A stretch of DNA of 64,000 nucleotides from Paraflavitalea devenefica (GTDB lineage: Bacteria; Bacteroidota; Bacteroidia; Chitinophagales; Chitinophagaceae): contig NZ_JAARML010000002.1 in assembly GCF_011759375.1 (NCBI RefSeq), positions 1,364,001 through 1,428,000 of the forward strand. Reading direction: 5' to 3'. This document shows positions 41,061 to 49,582 of this stretch, piece by piece. Both the position numbers and the translations under genes were made by a program. Position 1 is the stretch's first letter; every line of letters starts with the position of its first letter. The notes below the pieces were generated by a model. The model searched no databases, was not told where the DNA came from, and saw only the letters and a program-made list of their open reading frames with translations.

Positions 41061-41984
41061 TTACCACGTTCGTTGTTTCATAAACTCATCCAATTCCTTC
41101 CTGCTCATCGGCAGCTTATCAGGATTGTCGTTCAGCCATTGCAGGAAATCTTTTTTGATCTCGTCGGTCCATTGCGTATCAATTTGTCCGGGTGTGTACT
41201 TGCCTTCGCGCAGGCGCTGGTGGCCAAAGGCATCGCGCAGGGCAATGAATTCGGCATTCAACACCACTTCCTCCAGCAGGTGGGCAGGGACGAATACCAC
41301 ACCACCTTTCTTCGCCAGCACCGCATCGCCGGGCAATACGGTGGCGCGACCAATGCGAATGGGCACATTGATGCCGCCGAGCATCATCTGTTGTATGTAA
41401 GAGGGATCATAGCCTTTGATCCAGGCATTGAACCCTTTGATCTCTGCCAGTCCTTCTATATCGCGTACGGAGCCAAAGAAAATAACGCCGCGGGCAGATT
41501 TGGCATAGATGGCATTGCCGAGGTTATCGCCAATCAGGGTGCCATCCACCACCTTGCCATAGCTGTCGGCAATGTAGATGTCGCCATTTTTCAATACATC
41601 AATGGGCCAGGAGTTGGGCGCGCCGATGCGGCCTTCGGCTTTACCTTTATCTTTTACCAGCTTGTCGGCATCGGGCCGCAGGGGCAGGTATTGCGCCGTT
41701 ACTGCACGGCCGGTCATGGCCGAATCAGGATGCAATACCATCCAGTCGCCTTCAAACTGGTTCATGTATCCTTTGTTGCGCAAAATGCCCCAGGCCTCTT
41801 CGAGGCGCACCGCTTTGAGGCGTTGCAATAATTTGTCGGGTACGTGTGGGCGTCCGTCGGCAGAGCGTTCTCCTTTCCATTCGGGCGTTAAGGCTTTGAT
41901 CTGTTGCGGGGTAAGTGTTACCTGTTGTGCGTGTAATAGCGAACACAGGAGCAAGCCTGTCATCGTTAGAAAATTCTTTTTCAT
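41061..41984 (-). CDS. Exported RraA-family (HMG/CHA aldolase-like) protein, copy 2
   Basis: A 307-residue paralogue of the protein at 37181. The signal peptide ends near LLHAQ. It shares the extension ALTPEWKGERSADGRPHVPD and the core GDNLGNAIYAKSARGVIFFG plus VRDIEGLAE with the conserved Arg-Asp. The C-terminal REGKYTPGQIDTQWTDEIKK is also common to both. The copies differ enough that they probably handle different but related keto acids. It sits between heptamer repeat arrays at both ends and follows the FGGY kinase gene in the operon. Confidence 0.85.
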   Translation of the reverse strand: MKKNFLTMTGLLLCSLLHAQQVTLTPQQIKALTPEWKGERSADGRPHVPDKLLQRLKAVRLEEAWGILRNKGYMNQFEGDWMVLHPDSAMTGRAVTAQYLPLRPDADKLVKDKGKAEGRIGAPNSWPIDVLKNGDIYIADSYGKVVDGTLIGDNLGNAIYAKSARGVIFFGSVRDIEGLAEIKGFNAWIKGYDPSYIQQMMLGGINVPIRIGRATVLPGDAVLAKKGGVVFVPAHLLEEVVLNAEFIALRDAFGHQRLREGKYTPGQIDTQWTDEIKKDFLQWLNDNPDKLPMSRKELDEFMKQRTW

Positions 41985-41996
41985 ATGGATTTTTTT

Positions 41997-42033
41997 GAGG
42001 TCTGAAGTCTGAGGTCTGAAGTCTGAAGTCTGA
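41997..42033. repeat. Heptamer repeat, second site
   Basis: About five units of GTCTGAA/GTCTGAG in the gap between the kinase and RraA genes (the unit phase starts at 42000). Same family as 40873-40991. Confidence 0.85.
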
Positions 42034-42068
42034 TTTTTTCCTGCATCCGGCTTCTGGCTTCCTGGCCC

Positions 42069-43634
42069 TTACCGGAAAACACTTTGCTTTTTCTTCTCCA
42101 ATTCCTCCGGAACTGCATGTTTTTGTTGCAGGTTGCCGATGGCTTCAAATTCATCAAACAGTTTGGTGCTCAGTTTTTCAAAGATGCCGAAGTAATCTGC
42201 ATAGACGGCATGGTGCTGTTTATGCGGTTTGTATACATCGGGCAATTCAACGGTTTTGGCTGCTTCATCCAGCGATTTGTAGATGCCCATCTCCGTAGCG
42301 CTTAACAACCAGGCGCCAAAACTCACGCTGTGCGATTGCTGCCGCAGGCGTACGGGCTTGTTAAACATGTTCGCGATCATCTGGGTACAGAAAGGAATGG
42401 TGCCGAAGCTGCCATTCACGGAAAGGCTTTTGATCGTGCGTTGTTCGCCGAGACTTTTACCGATGCTGTATATTTCATACAGGATGCCTTCAATGGTGGC
42501 CCGCACAAAATGTTTACGTTCGTGTTTAATGTTCAGCCCGAAATAAGCACCCCGGGCATTGGCATTCCAGATGGGGGCGCGTTCGCCCAGCAGGTAGGGC
42601 AGGAAGAGCAGGCCATCTGAACCCACCGGCACCTGGGATGCCTCTTCGATCAGTTGTTGCATGCTGTGCTCTATATCGAAAGGGTTGGTAAAGTCGCCAA
42701 ACTGCCGGGTAAACCATTCAAAGATGTTGCCGCCATTATTGGTAGGTCCGCCACTTACATAACAATTATCGGTCAGCAGGTAGTTGAAGAAACGCATTTG
42801 ATCGTCTTTCAGTACCGTGGGGCCCATTACGCGTACGGCGCCGCTGTCTTCAATGGTAATGGTGGCATTGCCTTCGCCTTTCACCCCATCGCCCAGGGTT
42901 GCCAGGCAACCATCGCTGGAGCCAACAATGATCTTCGTTTCGGCCAGCAGGCCCAGTGATTGCTGGTAGGCTTTCTTCAGTTTGCCGGCAGTGGCAAATA
43001 CAGGTGCCAGGTCGGGCAGTTTGGCGGCTGTAATGCCGGCATACTGCAGGGCATCGGCTTCCCAGGAAACAGTATGAATATTCAGCAGACCGGTGGCCGA
43101 AGCAATGCTGTAGTCTATCAGGTATTCACCGGTCAACTGGTGAATGATGTAACTTTTAATGGAGAGGAACTTACTGGTTTGCCGGAAACGCGCTGCATCA
43201 CGGCTCCTGATCCACGCTATCTTCAGCAGGGGCGACATGGGATGGATGGGCGTTCCGGTAGCTGCATAGAGTTTTTTGCCAGCCGCCGAGTTGCGTAGCT
43301 CTAGTGCTTCTTTCTTGGCGCGGTTGTCGCTCCAGGTAATGGCATTGCCAAGCGGGTTACCATTTTTATCTACTGCCAGCAGACTGTGCATAGCGGCGCT
43401 GAAACAAATGCAGGCTACTTTATATTTCTTCGGGTGTATGTATTCATTCAGCAGGTTCTTCAGTACATACAGGGTGGTAATAAATATCTGCTCGGGGTCC
43501 TGCTCACTGTGGTCGGGCTCTGTATGAAATGTAGGATAGTAACCCTTCATCGAACCGATGACACGGCCATTGAGGTCAAAAGCAAATACCCTGATCCCGT
43601 TGGTCCCTAACTCTATCGTAATGATGCATTTCAT
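42069..43634 (-). CDS. FGGY-family carbohydrate kinase (gluconokinase-like)
   Basis: A 521-residue cytoplasmic sugar kinase with the two-domain FGGY fold. The phosphate-1 loop is TIELGTNGIRVFAFD and the catalytic region lies near AITWSDNRAK. The C-terminal nucleotide-binding part includes KGEGNATITIEDSGAVRV and LFLPYLLGERAPIWN, with VNGSFGTIPFCTQMIANMF. Gluconokinase-like members phosphorylate aldonates or keto-deoxy acids. It is the first enzyme after the AraC regulator in the minus-strand operon, 11 bases from it, and acts on whatever enters the cytoplasm. Confidence 0.9.
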   Translation of the reverse strand: MKCIITIELGTNGIRVFAFDLNGRVIGSMKGYYPTFHTEPDHSEQDPEQIFITTLYVLKNLLNEYIHPKKYKVACICFSAAMHSLLAVDKNGNPLGNAITWSDNRAKKEALELRNSAAGKKLYAATGTPIHPMSPLLKIAWIRSRDAARFRQTSKFLSIKSYIIHQLTGEYLIDYSIASATGLLNIHTVSWEADALQYAGITAAKLPDLAPVFATAGKLKKAYQQSLGLLAETKIIVGSSDGCLATLGDGVKGEGNATITIEDSGAVRVMGPTVLKDDQMRFFNYLLTDNCYVSGGPTNNGGNIFEWFTRQFGDFTNPFDIEHSMQQLIEEASQVPVGSDGLLFLPYLLGERAPIWNANARGAYFGLNIKHERKHFVRATIEGILYEIYSIGKSLGEQRTIKSLSVNGSFGTIPFCTQMIANMFNKPVRLRQQSHSVSFGAWLLSATEMGIYKSLDEAAKTVELPDVYKPHKQHHAVYADYFGIFEKLSTKLFDEFEAIGNLQQKHAVPEELEKKKQSVFR

Positions 43635-43645
43635 ATTTGTGGGGA

Positions 43646-44533
43646 TTATTGGTTGCTCAAATGGTTTTTTCTGAATTCACTGGGCCGGTAACCGGTCAGT
43701 TTTTTAAAGGTGGTGGAAAAATGTTGTGATGAATAGAACCCGGTATCCAGTGCGATGTCGGTCACACTGATATCAGGCCGCTTCAATAGTTTAATGGCTT
43801 CCGAAATACGGATATTGATGAGGTAGTTGATGGGCGAAAAGCCTGAATAGCTTTTTACCCTTTCTGTGAACAGGGTAGTGCCCAGCCCTACGAGGGCTGC
43901 CATTTCTTCTACCGTCCATTGGTGCGAGAGGTTTTCGCGCAACACCTGTTCCAGGCGCATGAAAGTTTTGGGGAAGTCGCGGCCGGGATGGCTTTGCCGG
44001 GTCATGTGGCGGGTTACCTGTATCAGCAGGTCATCTACCTGGTGGTTGATGCGCGCCTGGTAACCTATTTCATGACCAAACAGTTCGGCATGTATACATT
44101 TGAGTATTTTACCGGCTTCGTTGAACCTGGATAGTACCGGTGAACTATTCAATGATAATATTTTACCGATGGCGGCGCCTTCACTTTCCGACAAGCCGCT
44201 CCATTTGCCGGGAAGGATATGTCCATTCTCTCCTTTGTGAATGCCGAGGTGGATCCAGGTAAAGGCGCCGATCTCCAGTACGCCGTTATCGCTGCCAAAC
44301 GGGGCGCCGGGCATTATCACGGCTACATCGCCCGGGTAAAAGACATAAGGCTGGTGATTGATGCGCCATTCAAATTTGCCTTCTATAATATAATAGATCC
44401 TGATGCCTTCTGTGGCCGTAGTGAGAAAGGTATTGAGCTGGATAGAGCCATTCTTTTTTATGCCCACTTCCAGCATATGCGGGAATAACCGCAATTCTGC
44501 TGATTTGCCGTGTTGTAGCACAAATTGATTCAT
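43646..44533 (-). CDS. AraC-family regulator of the sugar-acid locus
   Basis: A 295-residue regulator with an N-terminal cupin sensing domain (about 1-160: IRIYYIIEGKFEWRINHQPY, FYPGDVAVIMPGAPF) and a C-terminal double helix-turn-helix (about 195-290: VEEMAALVGLGTTLFTERVK, SVTDIALDTGFYSSQHFSTT) ending GYRPSEFRK. It heads the minus-strand operon and is divergent from the SusC gene, so it probably controls both arms of the locus in response to a sugar acid. The shared gap of 216 bp contains a REP-like hairpin. Confidence 0.92.
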   Translation of the reverse strand: MNQFVLQHGKSAELRLFPHMLEVGIKKNGSIQLNTFLTTATEGIRIYYIIEGKFEWRINHQPYVFYPGDVAVIMPGAPFGSDNGVLEIGAFTWIHLGIHKGENGHILPGKWSGLSESEGAAIGKILSLNSSPVLSRFNEAGKILKCIHAELFGHEIGYQARINHQVDDLLIQVTRHMTRQSHPGRDFPKTFMRLEQVLRENLSHQWTVEEMAALVGLGTTLFTERVKSYSGFSPINYLINIRISEAIKLLKRPDISVTDIALDTGFYSSQHFSTTFKKLTGYRPSEFRKNHLSNQ

Positions 44534-44574
44534 ATGGCTTTATCTAAATGACTGAGGCAACCGTTAACGTTTGT

Positions 44575-44611
44575 CAGGGTGAGCCACCTTTGGAAGGTGA
44601 CCCACCCTTTG
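44575..44611. repeat. REP-like hairpin repeat, copy 2
   Basis: Same 37-base element as 39301-39337 with two substitutions that restore a base pair (G-C to A-T). It lies in the divergent AraC/SusC promoter region. Confidence 0.75.
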
Positions 44612-44749
44612 ATCACCTCCATATAAAGAAAGGAAATTTATCGGTGCCGGATGTACAAAATTCAACACAGTTTTATTTTGGAAGTTTTTGAATGGAATAC
44701 CGGATAATTTGGCACCTTAACGATTATCTCACCAAAACAACTTGCCGGT

Positions 44750-47700
44750 ATGAAAAAGTACACCAGCGGCAAGCCATCCCGTTTTACGGGACTATGGCTG
44801 CTTTGCGTTTTTCTTTTGTTGATATCCGCTGCCCGCGCTCAAACAATTACAGGTACTGTATCGGATGAAAAAGGTACGAAACTTTTTAATGCATCCGTCG
44901 TAGTGAAAGGAAGTTCACAAGGAACTGTTACCGATGCTGATGGCAAATTCAGCATTCCCGTGCCGGCCACTGCCGGTAACAATGCCACCCTCGTTTTTAG
45001 TTCAATAGGATTTAAAACGATGGAAGTGGCCATAGGAGGCCGCAGTGTAGTGAATGTAACGCTGGTGGCCAGTAACCAAGACCTGGGCGAAGTGGTGGTA
45101 ACGGCGCTTGGTATTAAGAAGCAGGCCCGTGCATTGGGTTATTCCGCCACCAGCGTGAAGCCCGAAGAGCTGACCGTGAACCGTTCCAGCAATATCATGA
45201 ATTCCCTGCAGGGCAAGGTGGCAGGGGTAAATATCTCCTCACTGGGCACCGGCCCCGGCGGTACTTCCAAGATCCGCATCCGCGGCCAGTCGTCTCTTTC
45301 CGGGCAAAACAACCCGCTCATCGTTATTAATGGCGTACCGGTTGATAATACCAACTTCAACGACAATACGATTTCCGTGAAAGGCGGCGGTGTATTTGCC
45401 GACGGCGGCGACGGTTTGTCGAGCATCAACCCCGATGATATTGAAAGTATGACGATATTGAAAGGAGCGCCGGCATCGGCCCTCTATGGCTCACGCGCCA
45501 AAGACGGGGTGATCATGATCACCACCAAAACGAGAGGAAAAACAAAAGGCATCGGTGTTACGTATAATGGGAATTATACCAACGAGACGCCCCTGGATTT
45601 TACCGATTACCAGAACGAATACGGTCAGGGTGAGGGCGGCGTTCGTCCTACTACAGCCAATCCTACTACGGGACAATGGTCGTTCGGTGAAAAATTTGCA
45701 CCGGGCATGACGCATATACTCTTTAATAACCTGACTGTTCCCTATCAGCCACAGGGGAGCCGCATTAAAGAATTTTACCGTAATGGTCAGAATTTCTCCA
45801 ATACGGTAGCCCTTGAAGCGAGCAATGATAAAGGAGGGCTGCGGCTGTCGCTGAACAATACCGACAATAAAGGCATCATGCCCAACAATTCGTTCAACCG
45901 TAAAAGCATGAACCTTGGCTTCAGCTACAATCTTACGGAGCAGTTCATGTTATCGGGCAATATCAATTATTCGAGAGAGCACAACAAGAACCCGCCCAAT
46001 ATTGCCAACCAGGACAATTCCATTCCTACTACTTTAATGGCCCTGGCCAGCTCCATGCCATTGAGCGTACTCAATGCCAATAAATATAATGCAGCAGGCA
46101 ATGAGTATCCCTGGACGCGGTTTACCAACCGTACGAATCCTTATTGGGTGATGGCTGAGCAGTTTCATAATATTAAACGCGACCGTATATTCGGCAACGT
46201 GGCATTGAAGTATAATCTCTTGCCCTGGTTAAGCGTGCAGGGCCGCTTTGGGCAGGATTACTGGTCGCGCGATGAAGACGTGAATAATTTCCCCACCGGC
46301 CAGGCTTCCAGGTCCACCGCGCCTCCCGGTTTTGTGAATGGTGTATTCACGCAGGAATCACGCCGCTTCCGGGAAACGAACCTCGACTTCCTGGTGAATG
46401 CCAATAAGGAGTTTGGCGACCTGGGCGTAACCGTCAATGCCGGAGGCAACCGCATGCGCAAGCGTTCTGATATTAATAATGTAGTGGTAACAGATTTTAT
46501 CGTCAAGGGTTTGTATACCGTGCAGAACGGACGGGGCAAAGACCCGGTGTATACCCTGATAGAGCAGGGCGTGAATTCTTTGTATGGTTCTGTTGAACTG
46601 AACTGGAAGCAGACTTTCTACCTCACCGGAACGGCGCGTAATGATTGGTTCTCCACGCTCTCACCAGACAAGCGGAGTATTTTGTATCCTTCCGTGTCGG
46701 GCAGCTATGTATTTTCCGAACACCTGCCCAATATTTCCTGGCTGAACTTTGGTAAGCTGCGGGTGGGTTATGCCGAAGTGGGCAGCGATGGTGATGTGGC
46801 ACCTTATGCCGATCAACTGTTCTATACTGTCAATGCCAACTTCATCAACAATCCCAACAGCATACCGGTACCAGTGGGCACCAGCAATATCAGCAACAAT
46901 GCCAGCGGCACCACCTTGCCCAATCCGAACCTGAAACCCAGCCGTGTGGCGGAAACAGAGATCGGGTTGGAATTACGGATGTTCAACAACCGTGTAAATC
47001 TTGACCTGGCCGCGTATCGCAAGATCACGAGCGACCAGATCGTGCTGGTGCAGATATCCGATGCTTCGGGTTACCTCAATACCCCTATTAACAGTGGTAA
47101 AAGCCGTAACCTTGGGTTTGAAACTATGCTGAACCTGGTGCCAGTCAAGAACAGGTTCTTCACCTGGGAATTTACGGCTAATACCTCTTACAACATCACC
47201 AAAGTACTCAGCATCATCACCAGCACGCCGGGTGAGCGCATTACCACCGGTACGCACGTGTTTAATGGAGAAACGAGGCATGTAGTAGGAGAGGAGATCG
47301 GGCAGATTGCCGGCTTTGGGTATGCGAGGGACGCAAAAGGACAAAGGATATTCCAGTCGAACGGCTTGCCACAGCGCACGGCCGGCTTTGTATTGTTTGG
47401 CAGCGCCCTGCCCAAATGGGTAGGTGGTTTCCTGAATACGTTCAACTACAAGGGTATTAACCTATCGGTGTTTATTGATTATAAACTGGGCAACAAAGTA
47501 CTTTCCGGCACCAACTTTAATGCGGTGCGGCATGGCCTGCACAAGATGACGCTGGAAGGCCGCGTCGGTGGCGTGAAAGGAGTGGGTGTGGATGCCAACG
47601 GTAATCCCAATAATGCAGTGATGGCGGTACAAACTTATTGGGAACACCTGCGTACGCAGCAGATCGTGGAATCGGTTATTTATGACGGTGGTTACTGGAA

Positions 47701-47932
47701 GTTGCGCCAGCTATCGCTGGGGTATGATTTTACCAAACATATTCCTGTCAAATGGCCCATTAAAGGATTGAAGCTCGACTTCGTAGCTAATAATGTACTG
47801 ATCCTCAAAAAATGGGTTGACAATATTGACCCTGAAACATTCGGCTTCGGTTCGGATAACCAGGTAGGGCTTGAATCGCCCGGTCTGCCTACCACCCGCA
47901 GCCTTGGATTGAACCTGAATATTAAATTCTAA
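44750..47932 (+). CDS. SusC/RagA-family TonB-linked outer-membrane transporter
   Basis: A 1060-residue channel: signal peptide (to about residue 30), carboxypeptidase-regulatory-like domain (about 32-115), plug (about 118-245, with VINGVPVDNTNF and ILKGAPASALYGSRAKDGVI), barrel and terminal aromatic residue (LGLNLNIKF). It is followed after 11 bases by SusD and then by sugar-acid catabolic genes, so the ligand is likely an aldonate, uronate or a related oligosaccharide. It is only a distant relative of the SusC at 10925. Divergent AraC control is likely. Confidence 0.95.
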   Translation: MKKYTSGKPSRFTGLWLLCVFLLLISAARAQTITGTVSDEKGTKLFNASVVVKGSSQGTVTDADGKFSIPVPATAGNNATLVFSSIGFKTMEVAIGGRSVVNVTLVASNQDLGEVVVTALGIKKQARALGYSATSVKPEELTVNRSSNIMNSLQGKVAGVNISSLGTGPGGTSKIRIRGQSSLSGQNNPLIVINGVPVDNTNFNDNTISVKGGGVFADGGDGLSSINPDDIESMTILKGAPASALYGSRAKDGVIMITTKTRGKTKGIGVTYNGNYTNETPLDFTDYQNEYGQGEGGVRPTTANPTTGQWSFGEKFAPGMTHILFNNLTVPYQPQGSRIKEFYRNGQNFSNTVALEASNDKGGLRLSLNNTDNKGIMPNNSFNRKSMNLGFSYNLTEQFMLSGNINYSREHNKNPPNIANQDNSIPTTLMALASSMPLSVLNANKYNAAGNEYPWTRFTNRTNPYWVMAEQFHNIKRDRIFGNVALKYNLLPWLSVQGRFGQDYWSRDEDVNNFPTGQASRSTAPPGFVNGVFTQESRRFRETNLDFLVNANKEFGDLGVTVNAGGNRMRKRSDINNVVVTDFIVKGLYTVQNGRGKDPVYTLIEQGVNSLYGSVELNWKQTFYLTGTARNDWFSTLSPDKRSILYPSVSGSYVFSEHLPNISWLNFGKLRVGYAEVGSDGDVAPYADQLFYTVNANFINNPNSIPVPVGTSNISNNASGTTLPNPNLKPSRVAETEIGLELRMFNNRVNLDLAAYRKITSDQIVLVQISDASGYLNTPINSGKSRNLGFETMLNLVPVKNRFFTWEFTANTSYNITKVLSIITSTPGERITTGTHVFNGETRHVVGEEIGQIAGFGYARDAKGQRIFQSNGLPQRTAGFVLFGSALPKWVGGFLNTFNYKGINLSVFIDYKLGNKVLSGTNFNAVRHGLHKMTLEGRVGGVKGVGVDANGNPNNAVMAVQTYWEHLRTQQIVESVIYDGGYWKLRQLSLGYDFTKHIPVKWPIKGLKLDFVANNVLILKKWVDNIDPETFGFGSDNQVGLESPGLPTTRSLGLNLNIKF

Positions 47933-47943
47933 TACCTTCTGTT

Positions 47944-49488
47944 ATGCAAAAGATATTGAAATATAGTTTACCGGTCTTATTCCTGCTCGCCACTGTTGGC
48001 TGTGATAAAGGATTGTCGGACCTGAATGTAAATAAAACCAGTCCCAAAGGACTCGACCCGGTCCTGTTGCTGAACCAGGCCATTATCAATACTTCGTTTC
48101 CCGTAAAAACACTGGTATTCGATGCAGGCATTGTGCAGCAGATGGTCACTCCCAACGGTGGCGTGCTGGCAGGCGCCAATTTCAACCAGGACAGCCGTGA
48201 TGTAACCACGGCTCCCCTGTGGACGGCCTACTATCAAAGCGTGATCAAGAATACCTATGATGCCCTGACGCGTGCCAAGGACGATGCGACGAGGAGCAAT
48301 ATGTACAATATGATACGCATTTACCAGGCGTATGTGTTCATGATACTCACGGATGAGTATGGCGACATACCGTATACCGAAGCCGGCGCGGGATGGATGA
48401 CCAAAGTAATGTTTCCCCAATACGAACGCCAGCAGGATATTTATCCGAAGCTTATACAGGAGTTAACGGAGGCGGCAGCGGCCCTGAATTCCGCAGGCAC
48501 TATTGAAATCCTGGATGTATTGTATGCAGGCAGTATAGATAAATGGAAAAAGTTTGCTTATTCGCTATTGCTGCGCGCCGGTATGCGGCTGTCTAAAATA
48601 GATGCGGCCAAAGCGCAAAGCACGGTGCAGGCTGCTTTTGCAGGAGGTGTCATCACGGCCAATGCTGATAATGCCTATATACGGCATGACGCTAACTTTC
48701 AACAGCCCATTGGCGGTACGCTCAATGGCAGTGAGGCCGCGAATTTCTACCTCACCAAGCCGTTTGTGGATCAGCTCAAGAGTACCAATGATCCGCGCCT
48801 GCAAGCTATTGCCATCCGTTATGTAGGTGCTCCCAATGGCGCGGGGCAAACGGTGGCTGTAGGTTCCACTGACCCCGCCAAACAAATAGGTATGCCCATC
48901 GGCAAAGACAATGGCACGGTTGTAGCCGCTGCCACTGCCGACGGTTTGGCCAGCTTTTACGATTACAGCCAGGTAGACCGCCGCAGGATGGTGAAGACCA
49001 CTTCGCCGGTATTCCTGGTCACTGCCGCACAAACCAACCTGTTGCTGGCCGAGGCCCGGTTCAGGGGATGGATCACCACCGGCAATACCGCTGCGCAATA
49101 TTTTGAAGACGGGATCGAAGCCCATATGGACCAGATGGTGGTGTATGATCCCAATAGTGCGGTTGCCGGCGGCGCCCGCGATATTTATGTAACTAACAAC
49201 CCGCTGACGGCAGGCAATGAACTGCAGCAGATCAATACCCAGTACTGGATCGCTTCTTTTTTGAATGGTCCGGAGGCTTTCGCTAATTTTAGACGAAGCG
49301 GTTTTCCGGCCCTTACACCCAATCCTTATGGACAGCCCAATAATCCCGATGTACCCAATGGTACTTTTATCAGGAGGCTGACTTATCCTACTTCGGAGAT
49401 CTCTGTGAATACGGAGCATGTGAATGACGCGATTGACAAGCAAGGACCCGACAAATTAAGCACCAGGATATGGTGGGATAAGCAGTGA
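47944..49488 (+). CDS. SusD/RagB-family lipoprotein
   Basis: A 514-residue lipoprotein with lipobox TVGC (C20) after the signal peptide MQKILKYSLPVLFLLA. It is of the SusD-like_2 type: NVNKTSPKGLDPVLLLNQAI, then MVTPNGGVLAGANFNQD, a middle IRIYQAYVFMILTDEYGDIP and LLLRAGMRLSKID. It pairs with SusC 11 bases upstream on the outer membrane surface to capture the ligand. Downstream there is a heptamer repeat site before the dehydratase gene. Confidence 0.92.
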   Translation: MQKILKYSLPVLFLLATVGCDKGLSDLNVNKTSPKGLDPVLLLNQAIINTSFPVKTLVFDAGIVQQMVTPNGGVLAGANFNQDSRDVTTAPLWTAYYQSVIKNTYDALTRAKDDATRSNMYNMIRIYQAYVFMILTDEYGDIPYTEAGAGWMTKVMFPQYERQQDIYPKLIQELTEAAAALNSAGTIEILDVLYAGSIDKWKKFAYSLLLRAGMRLSKIDAAKAQSTVQAAFAGGVITANADNAYIRHDANFQQPIGGTLNGSEAANFYLTKPFVDQLKSTNDPRLQAIAIRYVGAPNGAGQTVAVGSTDPAKQIGMPIGKDNGTVVAAATADGLASFYDYSQVDRRRMVKTTSPVFLVTAAQTNLLLAEARFRGWITTGNTAAQYFEDGIEAHMDQMVVYDPNSAVAGGARDIYVTNNPLTAGNELQQINTQYWIASFLNGPEAFANFRRSGFPALTPNPYGQPNNPDVPNGTFIRRLTYPTSEISVNTEHVNDAIDKQGPDKLSTRIWWDKQ

Positions 49489-49489
49489 A

Positions 49490-49517
49490 GTCGGAAGTCT
49501 GAGGTCTGAGGTCGGAA
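49490..49517. repeat. Heptamer repeat, third site
   Basis: Four in-phase units (GTCGGAA, GTCTGAG, GTCTGAG, GTCGGAA) start two bases after the SusD stop codon. Same family as the arrays at 40873 and 41997 but on the divergent operon. Confidence 0.8.
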
Positions 49518-49582
49518 GAGTAGGATCATAGGATATATATCATCGGTAGAGGACCGGTGGACAGATCATAAATGCATAGAAA

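Noticed and set aside
41073..41831. 252-codon plus-strand frame across the second RraA gene
   Set aside because: Shadow frame; the minus-strand RraA motifs are complete.
44709..44730. Possible sigma-54 site TTTGGCACC before the SusC gene
   Set aside because: The -24-like half matches but no GC lies ten bases after the GG, so the spacing fails.
48565..49443. 292-codon minus-strand frame inside the SusD gene
   Set aside because: Antisense to a clearly coding lipoprotein gene; no motif, signal or family resemblance.
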